Positions 37,516 to 44,949 of a stretch of DNA of 64,000 bases are shown in pieces; the stretch's first letter is position 1, and the number at the start of each line of letters is the position of its first letter. Made by a program: the position numbers and the translations under genes. The notes beneath the pieces were generated by a model. That model ran no database searches, was not told the origin of the DNA, and saw only the letters and a program-made list of their open reading frames with translations. Origin of the DNA: Solirubrum puertoriconensis (GTDB lineage Bacteria > Bacteroidota > Bacteroidia > Cytophagales > Hymenobacteraceae); assembly GCF_001483135.1 (NCBI RefSeq), contig NZ_LNAL01000003.1, positions 124,001 to 188,000 on the forward strand, given 5' to 3'.

Positions 37516-38043
37516 ATGAGAACAGCTTCTACTTCATTCTCGCGGTGGCTTTTGCCAGTTTATGTGCTGCTTGCTTTGTATTGCTTGGCGGCAGCCGCAA
37601 CCACTGAGTGGCAGGAGTACCGCAGTTGGGCCGACATGGGTTCGTACCTAAGCCTAACCGATTTTGCAGCTTGGAATATGGCTAGCTCGCAGCAAGCCGT
37701 GCTCTTGCTCACCGTGCCTTCGGTGGTCCTTACTGCTTTGGTGCTGGCCTTGTTCCGATACCTGCCGGTTTCGGTACCCAGAGGGCCGTTGTGGGTAGTA
37801 CTAGCCTGCCACATAGTAGTTTGGGCAGCGTTCATCTTGGCCCGTGTGCCGTTGGCTGCAGTAGTGAGCCAAAGCGAGTTGGTAAATCTGTTGCTGCAAA
37901 GCGACTGGATGCGCAAACTGACGTTGCTGATTGAAGCCCCAATGGCTGTTTACATGGCTTACCGTGCCTATGGGGCTAATCTGTGGCACGCCCAGCCGGC
38001 TTCGTTGCTGCGTACCCGCGGCAACACGCCTGCCATGAGTTAG
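37516..38043 (+). CDS. Four-helix membrane protein, hypothetical
   Basis: 175 residues from MRTASTSFSRWLLPVYVLL. Hydrophobic helices: WLLPVYVLLALYCLAAAA, AVLLLTVPSVVLTALVLALF, LWVVLACHIVVWAAFIL, and a last one around LIEAPMAVYMAYRAYG. No family recognised. It is preceded by a 16-bp palindrome and closed by a strong hairpin at 38068-38113. Confidence 0.7.
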   Translation: MRTASTSFSRWLLPVYVLLALYCLAAAATTEWQEYRSWADMGSYLSLTDFAAWNMASSQQAVLLLTVPSVVLTALVLALFRYLPVSVPRGPLWVVLACHIVVWAAFILARVPLAAVVSQSELVNLLLQSDWMRKLTLLIEAPMAVYMAYRAYGANLWHAQPASLLRTRGNTPAMS

Positions 38044-38067
38044 CCTGATTAACATTGGGTATGGCCA

Positions 38068-38113
38068 TCCGGGCGAGCCGGTTCTGTGCTTGTACAGAAC
38101 CGGCTCGCCCGGA
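38068..38113 (+). terminator. Strong hairpin before tmRNA
   Basis: A 20-bp perfect stem (TCCGGGCGAGCCGGTTCTGT and its complement), 6-nt loop, then AAACTTTTTG. It ends the membrane-protein transcript 87 bp before tmRNA. Confidence 0.85.
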
Positions 38114-38199
38114 AACTTTTTGCCCTGTTTCGTCCGTTATTCATCTGCTTGCGTACCTTCGCAACCCCGCTTACCACGGCGGGTCGTTCTTACACAATT

Positions 38200-38568
38200 G
38201 GGGCTGACCGGAATTGACAGCTCGTGCAGGTCGCGAGTAAGCGTGTCGAGAGTTGGGTGAATCTCTCGCCAACAAATCATCCGAACAACAACTGGCGAGT
38301 ATAGCTACGCCATGGCTGCCTAGTCTAGGTACTAAGCAATAGCCATCATCCCGCATCCGTCTGCCTTATCACGGATGAGCACGGGGTGTCGAAAGAATAA
38401 GGATTGCCTAGGTGGCGCTGCGACGCCTAGGTGAACCTCTAGCAGATAAGGGTAACTCACAGGCCTGACGGGCGCCTAGGTTACCTCGAACAAATTAAGC
38501 TCGGATACACACGTAGAAAGCTCGACGGTCTCCTTGTCTGGACCAGGGTTCGACTCCCTGCAGCTCCA
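38200..38568 (+). ncRNA. ssrA: tmRNA (transfer-messenger RNA)
   Basis: The 5' end GGGGCTGACCGGAATTGACA and the 3' end GGTTCGACTCCCTGCAGCTCCA pair as the tRNA-like acceptor stem (GGGGCTG with CAGCTCC). The T-arm GGTTCGACTCC is intact; CCA is not fully encoded. The tag reading frame is at 38294-38323. It rescues stalled ribosomes with SmpB. The 3' 14 nt belong to the 57-bp att repeat of the inserted element. Three CCTAGG hexamers lie in the RNA (38401-38480), probably within pseudoknot stems. Confidence 0.95.
38294..38323 (+). other. tmRNA tag-peptide frame (GEYSYAMAA)
   Basis: Codons GGC GAG TAT AGC TAC GCC ATG GCT GCC then TAG give GEYSYAMAA-stop. The AMAA ending is a normal ClpXP-type degradation signal; the preceding residue is alanine added by the tRNA-like part. 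Confidence 0.88.
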
Positions 38569-38611
38569 CAATAAACCCTCCTTACGCCACCGTGGGGAGG
38601 GTTTTCTGTTT
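38555..38611 (+). repeat. attL: 57-bp direct repeat
   Basis: Starts TCCCTGCAGCTCCACAATAA (the last 14 bases of tmRNA first) and ends in the tmRNA terminator (stem ACCCTCC/GGAGGGT then TTTT). It is identical to 53390-53446. Integration there restores tmRNA and its terminator. Confidence 0.95.
38573..38605 (+). terminator. tmRNA terminator inside attL
   Basis: Stem AAACCCTCC/GGAGGGTTT with loop TTACGCCACCGTGG-like and a T-tract. The second copy at 53408-53440 now has no tmRNA upstream. Confidence 0.8.
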
Positions 38612-38614
38612 CTG

Positions 38615-38633
38615 GGGGTACAGCTAGGGGTAC
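38615..38633. promoter_or_regulatory. Candidate integrase arm site, left
   Basis: Two GGGGTAC repeats 12 bp apart start 4 bp inside attL. An almost identical pair lies near the right end (53244-53262). Pairs of short direct repeats near the core are typical integrase arm sites. Confidence 0.6.
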
Positions 38634-38659
38634 ACCTGGTATAAACCCGGCCTAATCTC

Positions 38660-38667
38660 TATCTTTG
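38660..38667 (+). promoter_or_regulatory. -7 box, left end of element
   Basis: TATCTTTG matches TAnnTTTG; a start about 7 bp later would give a transcript ending at the terminator at 38712-38751. Confidence 0.5.
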
Positions 38668-38673
38668 GTGGCG

Positions 38674-38751
38674 CCCTGAGCTGAGTTGTGCTAGCATCCG
38701 CTTAGACGCTTAAAGCCCCGCTGCCTAGTCGATAGGAGTGGGGCTTTTCTA
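38674..38751 (+). ncRNA. Candidate small RNA, left end of element
   Basis: About 78 nt between a TATCTTTG box and a terminator (AAAGCCCC/GGGGCTTT then TCT). No open frame. Unproven. Confidence 0.35.
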
Positions 38752-38766
38752 TTGCCGCTGAACAGC

Positions 38767-38814
38767 CAGAAAAAAAGATGTTTTTAGGCGTGCATTAACT
38801 ACACTTGCTGCACG
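38767..38814 (-). repeat. 48-bp motif, copy A
   Basis: On the minus strand it reads cg-TGCAGCAAG-TGTAGTTAA-TGCACGCCT-AAAAACATCTTTTTTTCTG. The three TGYA units are 9 bp apart. It lies 25 bp before the gene at 38839. Three more copies exist (44901, 49489, 51286). Confidence 0.8.
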
Positions 38815-38838
38815 AATCAAACAGCACTGCTCTCTAAA

Positions 38839-39231
38839 ATGGAAGCACCCGCAACTATTCTCATGAATCAAGCAATAGTCCACTTAGTAAGACTTATCGA
38901 TGCTTTTGAAGAAAATGAGGGCTGCTGGAAGAATTGGAGGGATTCATTGTTTGATCGCGAGTATCTAACGAGTGAATACAACGAGGATTTGGAAGCAATG
39001 AAGAAGTGCTATGAAAGCTCAAGACAGATTCAAGCAGAAATCCCGGGTGCCGCTGCGGCAGTGCTTACAGAATTGCCATCGGCTGTACAGTGGGCTGTAA
39101 AGGACTTTTCCAGAACATACCTGCTTACAGAGAGTAAAATATTTCAGTATTTCATTACAAAAGAAGGAGAGAAGATAACCGCATACCGTAAAACGAATCC
39201 ATCCTATGATGAAGGCATCCTAGCTAGGTGA
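38839..39231 (+). CDS. Element orphan protein, 130 aa
   Basis: Start MEAPATILMNQAIVHLVRLIDAFEE (a second Met at 38863 is possible). Mostly helical and charged (REYLTSEYNEDLEAMKKCYES). No domain is recognised. It is the first gene inside attL and follows motif copy A. Confidence 0.6.
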   Translation: MEAPATILMNQAIVHLVRLIDAFEENEGCWKNWRDSLFDREYLTSEYNEDLEAMKKCYESSRQIQAEIPGAAAAVLTELPSAVQWAVKDFSRTYLLTESKIFQYFITKEGEKITAYRKTNPSYDEGILAR

Positions 39232-39241
39232 CCAAACACCT

Positions 39242-39598
39242 ATGCCTAGCACCCGTGCTTACATCTTGCTTAGTCACCACTACTACCGGGGGCGCTCGTC
39301 AAAACTTTACTTGGTAGCTCCTCATCCCCTGGAGCAAGCGTGGAAAGCCAGGCGGGAAGTGAAAGCCAATGGAGGCGAAGTGCTGTTCTGTGATGCGCCG
39401 CAGCGGGCCAAGCCGTACCAGTTAATCAAGTGGGTAGGGCAGCATGTTAATAATGCGGGCTTCCACAATAGTGCGGGCTACACCAACTATCAACGCATAG
39501 AGAAACCAATGCGCGGCGTGGGCTCGGTGCAGGAGTCTTGGGCTACTGCAGTGGCAGCGCTGGGCAATCCTGTCGAAGTGCTAGTAGTGCGGGTATGA
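39242..39598 (+). CDS. Element orphan protein, 118 aa
   Basis: Start MPSTRAYILLSHHYYRGRSSKLYLV. Basic and aromatic-rich; no domain recognised. It is 10 bp downstream of the previous gene, so the two are probably cotranscribed. Confidence 0.6.
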   Translation: MPSTRAYILLSHHYYRGRSSKLYLVAPHPLEQAWKARREVKANGGEVLFCDAPQRAKPYQLIKWVGQHVNNAGFHNSAGYTNYQRIEKPMRGVGSVQESWATAVAALGNPVEVLVVRV

Positions 39599-39656
39599 AC
39601 CGGATTTGCGCATTTTTGAATTAAGAAGTATAAATAATAAAGACACTGCTTCACTA

Positions 39657-40277
39657 ATGAAAAAAACAGTGGCAATAGGCTTTATCTTATTGGTGTTAAT
39701 CCCGGCTCATGTAGCCGTAAGCAATTTTCACAATAACAATATGATTGGCTCATTTGTGAGCTGTAATGGCCGAGATATTCCTCAAGACTTTATCAATTCA
39801 ATAAATGAATTAAAGTATGTGACGGATCGTAATAACAAAGACATAGATACCAATAATCTTGATGATATGTACTACAATAGGGCTTTCATTTATGCACTAG
39901 AAGACTATACAAGCAAAAGTAATTGCTTTGATGTGGATAGGTATAATCATGATTTGTTTCAGGCTGCTTACATAGCTAAATACAACAAGTTTTGCGCTGT
40001 TGTTCTTGAAAGCGAAGGATTGTTTAAGATGAGATTGGTAAGTTCTTTTCAAAAACACAGGATCAAGTACAATCCTCTTAGCGTTGATAAGGTGTATGAT
40101 GTGATGTTAGCTGGGTACAGCAAATTCAAAAACGGAAATATTAATACTTATACTGAGAACTACATTCCTGATACGCCTTGGAACAGAGAGCTAGGATACA
40201 CCACAAGTAAGGTTCCGCATAAGTATAGATTTAATGCTTTTTCAAGGAACGGTAATCTTATCACAACTATCCGGTAA
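39657..40277 (+). CDS. AT-rich orphan with N-terminal membrane or signal segment
   Basis: 206 residues from MKKTVAIGFILLVLIPAHVAV, a signal or anchor segment. The rest (YNRAFIYALEDYTSKSNCFDV, VYDVMLAGYSKFKN) has no known domain. Its base composition is much more AT-rich than the core, which suggests recent acquisition. Terminated by the hairpin at 40292-40320. Confidence 0.6.
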   Translation: MKKTVAIGFILLVLIPAHVAVSNFHNNNMIGSFVSCNGRDIPQDFINSINELKYVTDRNNKDIDTNNLDDMYYNRAFIYALEDYTSKSNCFDVDRYNHDLFQAAYIAKYNKFCAVVLESEGLFKMRLVSSFQKHRIKYNPLSVDKVYDVMLAGYSKFKNGNINTYTENYIPDTPWNRELGYTTSKVPHKYRFNAFSRNGNLITTIR

Positions 40278-40291
40278 GGTTAGCAATAAAT

Positions 40292-40320
40292 AAGGCTCCA
40301 GCTTTTCGCCAGAGCCTTTT
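40292..40320. terminator. Bidirectional terminator
   Basis: AAGGCTC/GAGCCTT stem with T-runs both sides, between the convergent 39657 and 40322 genes. Confidence 0.8.
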
Positions 40321-40321
40321 G

Positions 40322-40840
40322 CTACGCTTTGTTTGTATGAGCCTCAAGCTTAGTCTGTATCCGCTCCAGCCATTCAAGCTCTTCATCAGTAAGTATACTG
40401 AGGTCGTATTGTGGCTGCGCTTTGATGGTAGCGTTTACATCAACCGCTGAGCGGTCCTTGTACTTCTCGGGGCGGTGCGCCTTCAGCAGCGTAACGGCTA
40501 GCGTGTCGCTGAAAACCGGCTCGCAGTAGGGCTCTCCCGTTACCGGGTGAGGAATAGACTTGCCGTCTTTGGTGAACTGGTAGCTGATGTTTTCGCCCTT
40601 GGCCCGGGCCCAGCAAGCTTCTTCCAGGCTGTCGACTCCTTCTTCCAAAGCTTCTTCCCATTCAGCGGCAAATTCGGGATCTGCTTTGCGGCATTGCCGG
40701 GCCCATTCACGGCTGATTCCCGCTACGCGGGCCGCACGACTGATGTTAGGCGACTGGCTTAGCGCTTCTAGGAAGGGCTTGCGCCAAGCTGCTAGTGGCC
40801 GATCTTCGGCGGGTTGGGGTAAGGTATTTTCGTTGCTCAT
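40322..40840 (-). CDS. Terminase small subunit-like protein
   Basis: 172 residues. The N-terminal helix-turn-helix ALSQSPNISRAARVAGISREWARQCRKADPEFAAEWEEALEEG matches terminase small subunits, which recognise packaging sites on phage DNA. The rest (DTLAVTLLKAHRPEKYKD) is also typical of this group. No large subunit is encoded in the element; in PICIs such a lone TerS redirects the helper-phage packaging machine. Last gene of the long minus-strand cluster. Confidence 0.75.
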   Translation of the reverse strand: MSNENTLPQPAEDRPLAAWRKPFLEALSQSPNISRAARVAGISREWARQCRKADPEFAAEWEEALEEGVDSLEEACWARAKGENISYQFTKDGKSIPHPVTGEPYCEPVFSDTLAVTLLKAHRPEKYKDRSAVDVNATIKAQPQYDLSILTDEELEWLERIQTKLEAHTNKA

Positions 40841-41026
40841 ATGTTGATGCGTTGGTTAAGAATGCAGCTGCTTGGTTGGTCTGCGTGCCTTGATTAGTGG
40901 CCGCGTGGCTAGCGGCCTACCGTTGCTGATGATGGTAATGCTTTTCACGGGTGCGGCTTATGAGCTTGAGTTGCGAGAGAAAAAGAAACAGGGAGTGAGC
41001 CTGTGTAAGGCCCGCTCCGCATGGCC

Positions 41027-42973
41027 TTAGAAGGTGGGCACGTCCACGACGTTGGCAGCCTCGATGCGCGGGTTTTGCACGTAATTGCTGGTAATGCTCA
41101 TGGCCACGTCCAGCCAGCAGGGGAAGTTGACGGCAATGTTCCACGTAGCCATTGGCGCTGTCTCCGTTCCGAAGTAAGCTTCCACGCGGTCGGTGTATAC
41201 CCACAGCGCAAAGTCCCAGGTAGCACCCGGCGTAGAGGTGAAGGGGCGAATGGTGCCGAGCGACTGCGCAAACGTCCACTTGTTGAACTCCGAGCCGCCG
41301 AACTCAAGGCCGATTTTCAAGTCGGTAAAGCTGGTCCCAGTAGGCGCGTCGCTAATGCCGATGAACATGGAGCCTGTTTGCCCAGTCGTGACGTACTGAA
41401 TGCCGCGCAGCCCCGGTATGCCTTTGTAATCCGTAGCGCTGGCGCCAATGCCTTTCGTCGTGGTTGCCCCGCCGGCGTAGGAGGCGTTGCCATTGATGCC
41501 TACGCGCTTGTTGGCTGCGTCGTAAGTGGCAATGCCGGCCACGTTTTTCCAGTCAATGGCCTGGATGGAAGATGTAGGCGGAGCTGCCGCGCCGTAAGTG
41601 CTGCGGTCAGGCAGGGCCACGCCTTTAGTCAAGTTCAGGATGTAGTCGGCTACGATGCGGCCCAGCACGTCGAATCCTTTGTCTTTCAGATGCACGAGCA
41701 TGTGGCGGTTGCCGCCGGTTTCGCCGTAGTATGGGTTGTTGTCGGCCAAGTAGCCCGTGACATCGTAGGAGCCGCCAATAAGGGGGCTGGTCAGGATGGG
41801 CTGGTATGAAGAGTAATCAGTATCCCCCCCGAAGTCTGCTGCGCCTTGCGAACCAATCAGCGACTTGCCGCCGTCGAGGTCGATGTAGGTTGCGCCCAAC
41901 GCCGCCAACTCGTTTTTCAAGCGTAGGTTGGTGGCTTTGTGCAAGCGGCCTTCCTGGTCCCAACCCGAGCCCCAACCGGGTACGACAGTTTTGGGCAGCG
42001 TGCTAATCCAGAACACCTTCCAGGCACCGGCGGCGTAGCACTGCTGCACCCATTGCTTCACCTTGTCAACGTAGGCGTTGCCGCCGGCCGTTAGGCTTTG
42101 CGTGGCCTTGTCCCAGAAGCCCTGGTCGCCCAGCGAGTTGGTGCCTTCCATGCCCACAACGATGTTGCCGCGCCCGCTCACCATGCGGTTAGTGACGCGG
42201 TTGGCAAAATCACCCAGCATGTTGTCGATGCCCCAGCCCGACACGCCGCCGTTGTAGTGCAGGTAGTCGCCTTCACCCGAAAGGAAGGCAGCCGTACGCG
42301 CTGGGTACGAATCGCCCCGGTGCTCTACGTTGGAGTTGCCGCCGTAAATGACGTTGTAGGTAGAAAAGGTAGGGGCAGCAACGGCGCTAATAGCCGGGCT
42401 AGGCGCCCAGGATGAAGCATTGCGGCCCGTGGCGGCCTTTACGCGGAACTCCCATTTACCAGCGGCATGTGCGCTGTTATCGATGCTCTGTGCCGCGTAA
42501 GGCTGGGCAGCCCCGCCACTCACGCGGTATTCCAGCTCAGTGGTGCCGAGCGCGTGCGTAGCGGAGAGTACGCGGGTGCTGGTGTTGAAGCTAACCGTGG
42601 GGGCGGCGGGCGTAGTATTGGCGGGTGGTGTGGTAGCTATGGGCGTGCACACGAGCTGGCCTTGCGCCTGCTGCAGCGCGGCGTTATAAGCCTTTGTGTT
42701 GGCCTCGGCCTGGGTGCTGCCGCTGTACTGGCCGGCTCCCACGGTAATCGTCTTGCTGCCTGTGTAGCCGCTGCCGCAAGTAGCGGTGGCCGTCTGTACG
42801 GTGTTGTATACCGGGCCCGTGGTTGAGCCCCCCGATTGCAGCTTGTTCACTACGCTAATCAGTTGGTTCAAGCGGTCTACAATCTGGTTGACGTCGTCCG
42901 CTGAAATCTCCGTGCTGGGGTCCATGACCGGTACCAGGTCCTGTTTCGGTACTATGTTTAAGGGTTCAATCAT
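41027..42973 (-). CDS. Phage tail-type protein with SGNH-hydrolase domain
   Basis: 648 residues. N-terminal coiled segment (SADDVNQIVDRLNQLISVVNKLQ), then a DUF5977-like repeat (GAGQYSGSTQAEANTKAYNAALQQ) and a fibronectin-like stretch. The middle has SGNH-type blocks (nucleophile candidate in IYGGNSNVEHRGDSYPART; VVGMEGTNSLGD; catalytic His in MLVHLKDKGFDVLG). The C-terminal part is a beta-rich domain. It could be a receptor-binding or polysaccharide-cleaving tail protein, or a surface enzyme; SGNH assignment is moderate. Confidence 0.7.
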   Translation of the reverse strand: MIEPLNIVPKQDLVPVMDPSTEISADDVNQIVDRLNQLISVVNKLQSGGSTTGPVYNTVQTATATCGSGYTGSKTITVGAGQYSGSTQAEANTKAYNAALQQAQGQLVCTPIATTPPANTTPAAPTVSFNTSTRVLSATHALGTTELEYRVSGGAAQPYAAQSIDNSAHAAGKWEFRVKAATGRNASSWAPSPAISAVAAPTFSTYNVIYGGNSNVEHRGDSYPARTAAFLSGEGDYLHYNGGVSGWGIDNMLGDFANRVTNRMVSGRGNIVVGMEGTNSLGDQGFWDKATQSLTAGGNAYVDKVKQWVQQCYAAGAWKVFWISTLPKTVVPGWGSGWDQEGRLHKATNLRLKNELAALGATYIDLDGGKSLIGSQGAADFGGDTDYSSYQPILTSPLIGGSYDVTGYLADNNPYYGETGGNRHMLVHLKDKGFDVLGRIVADYILNLTKGVALPDRSTYGAAAPPTSSIQAIDWKNVAGIATYDAANKRVGINGNASYAGGATTTKGIGASATDYKGIPGLRGIQYVTTGQTGSMFIGISDAPTGTSFTDLKIGLEFGGSEFNKWTFAQSLGTIRPFTSTPGATWDFALWVYTDRVEAYFGTETAPMATWNIAVNFPCWLDVAMSITSNYVQNPRIEAANVVDVPTF

Positions 42974-43057
42974 CTTGATTGGTGGAGTTGGGGTGAAGGG
43001 TGGTTAGGGGCCGCCGCAGGCTTGGACTCCGGAGCGGCGGCCTCTAGCCAATGGGTA

Positions 43058-43738
43058 TTACTTGCGGGCTAGCTTGCTCTCGAACTTGCCGCCCTTGATG
43101 CGCTCCAGGTTGCTGTAGATCATGTGCTCATTGGGCACAATGGGCCCGTCGTGGCTTTCGCTCTTGAAGTAGTCGGCCAGCTTGCCAAACGCTTGGTAAA
43201 TCGAAGCGCTACTATCCCGGGAGGAATGAATCATTTCACGCGCCATCTCCAGCTCCTTGCCTAGCTTTTGGAAGTAGGCCAGCACGTGCTCGTTGCCCTT
43301 CCAATTGAAAGTGTGCTTGTCGAGGTATGCTGCTAGGTTCAAGCCAAATTCAGAAGCGAAAGTGGACAACGGCATTTCTCGTTCGGGCATCATCAAGCCG
43401 GATCCGGCACTGATCATGATGCGGCTGAAGGCCGTTTTAATGGCCGCTACTTGCTTCTCGATCTGCTCGACTACCTCGTAGCCGTCCAGGTTAATGGTTT
43501 CGGCTACGAGCTTCTCTTGCGCCTCTTCGGTGCGCAGCATTTCAAAGCGCATTTTCAGGCCCGCGTCAACCGTGAGCAGCTGGGCAAAGAGCTTGTTGCG
43601 AATGGCCGTTTTCAGAGTGGGCACACATACTGAAAGGGGTAGCTCGTTAGCCTCGAGCAGTTGGCGGTAGGTGGCGCACTGTTCGATGAAAGCGCGCTGG
43701 GCGGTTTGGGCTTGTTGGTTTTCCTGTTGGGTCAACAT
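43058..43738 (-). CDS. Element hypothetical protein, 226 aa
   Basis: Helical, charged protein (LTQQENQQAQTAQRAFIEQCA, AGLKMRFEMLRTEEAQEKLV). No domain recognised. Lies in the minus-strand cluster between the SGNH protein and the Toprim-like protein. Confidence 0.6.
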   Translation of the reverse strand: MLTQQENQQAQTAQRAFIEQCATYRQLLEANELPLSVCVPTLKTAIRNKLFAQLLTVDAGLKMRFEMLRTEEAQEKLVAETINLDGYEVVEQIEKQVAAIKTAFSRIMISAGSGLMMPEREMPLSTFASEFGLNLAAYLDKHTFNWKGNEHVLAYFQKLGKELEMAREMIHSSRDSSASIYQAFGKLADYFKSESHDGPIVPNEHMIYSNLERIKGGKFESKLARK

Positions 43739-43820
43739 GAGGTATTATGGGTTTGAAAGTGAAAGTCAGTTGAGGCGAGAGGCTAGCCAGCTGGGCGGGC
43801 CCCGGTCTGCAGCAGGGCGG

Positions 43821-44903
43821 CTAGTGCTCATTCCAGCTCGGCGGAAAGCCTTCCCATTGCGTGAGCAGCAGGTCAGCTAGGTCAATGCCTTGCTGTTTCT
43901 GCTCTTCGGTTGCGCCCTTCTCGAGCAGGTCGGATACTTCAATCTTGAAGCCTTGCCTGCGCAGCTTTTCGGCGGCGGCGCTCCATTCCTGGTAAGCGCG
44001 GCCGTTCTCCGAAGCATCCGGGAACAGGACGATGCCGCGGCCCCTGAGCGGCGTCAGGCGTGAATCATTGAGGTAAGACAGTGCCCCAACGGCTAGCCAA
44101 GTGAAGCCCGGGAAATATGGCGTGCACAGCACGGCCGTTTTAGGAGCCTCCACTATTGCCACCGGCATATCGAGCGGGGCGGTGGTGAGCTGCGGCAAGC
44201 CAAACAGGCAGGGGCTTTTGCTGCCCGCTTCGATGTAGTCAGTCAGCCACCCGGGCAGGGGTTGGCTTTTGCGTTGGTAGTGCGCACTAAGGGCCGTGTG
44301 TACCCAGCTGGTACGCCGGCGCACGCTGCCATCGGCGGCTACTGCTTTGACCGTGTGGCCTTCTTCATCAAACTGTACCACTTGCCCGCCGCGTACGCGC
44401 TGCTGCTCATCTACCAGCCAGAACACGCAGGCCCCGTTCCAGTAAGCAGAGGTGCCGATCTGAAAACGAAGCAGCAGCTCAGCAGCTACGCCCGCGCCGA
44501 AGTGCGACTGCAGCAAGCGAGCAAAGCGATTGCGCTCGTATTGCCCCATGGACTGCTCGAGCAGGTGCGCCGGCAAGGTGCTGGGCTTCGCCGCGGGTGC
44601 CGCTGGCTTGAGGGCGTTTCGCCCGCGCGTTAGGGTGGCAACTGGTGACAAGTGGTTAGCCGCGCGGTGCTCCTGGTGCACCCGCTCTTTGTAGCTCAGG
44701 CCGTCCGCTTCAATATGGTAGGGGCTGCGGTGGTAGCCGCACTTCTCTTCGCGGTTGCAGCGCCCGTACTCGGCTGGTAGTGCTTCGTTGGTGCGCCGAT
44801 CGATGTAGGGCGCTAAGGTGCGCTTGCCGCCGCAGTTCGGGCAATCCAAGCGCGTTGCCGGGCCCCCGTAGGGACGCAGCTGGTAGCGGTAAGGCTTAGC
44901 CAT
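43821..44903 (-). CDS. Zinc-finger/Toprim-like primase-associated protein (DUF6371 type)
   Basis: 360 residues. N-terminal zinc finger LDCPNCGGKRTLAPYID...CNREEKCGYH and a C-terminal Toprim-like region (PVAIVEAPKTAVLCTPYFPGFTWLAVGAL, GRGIVLFPDASENGRAYQEW). It is the DUF6371-type partner found next to helicases in Bacteroidota mobile elements. Its ATG is the last three bases of motif copy B. Together with the helicase gene it supplies priming and unwinding. Confidence 0.75.
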   Translation of the reverse strand: MAKPYRYQLRPYGGPATRLDCPNCGGKRTLAPYIDRRTNEALPAEYGRCNREEKCGYHRSPYHIEADGLSYKERVHQEHRAANHLSPVATLTRGRNALKPAAPAAKPSTLPAHLLEQSMGQYERNRFARLLQSHFGAGVAAELLLRFQIGTSAYWNGACVFWLVDEQQRVRGGQVVQFDEEGHTVKAVAADGSVRRRTSWVHTALSAHYQRKSQPLPGWLTDYIEAGSKSPCLFGLPQLTTAPLDMPVAIVEAPKTAVLCTPYFPGFTWLAVGALSYLNDSRLTPLRGRGIVLFPDASENGRAYQEWSAAAEKLRRQGFKIEVSDLLEKGATEEQKQQGIDLADLLLTQWEGFPPSWNEH

Positions 44904-44948
44904 AAAAAAAGATGTTTTTAGGCGTACACTTTCTGCACTAGCTGCACG
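44901..44948 (-). repeat. 48-bp motif, copy B
   Basis: Minus-strand motif with TGCA/TGCA/TGTA units 9 bp apart, then CTAAAAACATCTTTTTTTATG, whose ATG is the start codon of the zinc-finger/Toprim protein. It is the only sequence between that gene and the helicase stop (44950). Confidence 0.8.
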
Positions 44949-44949
44949 C

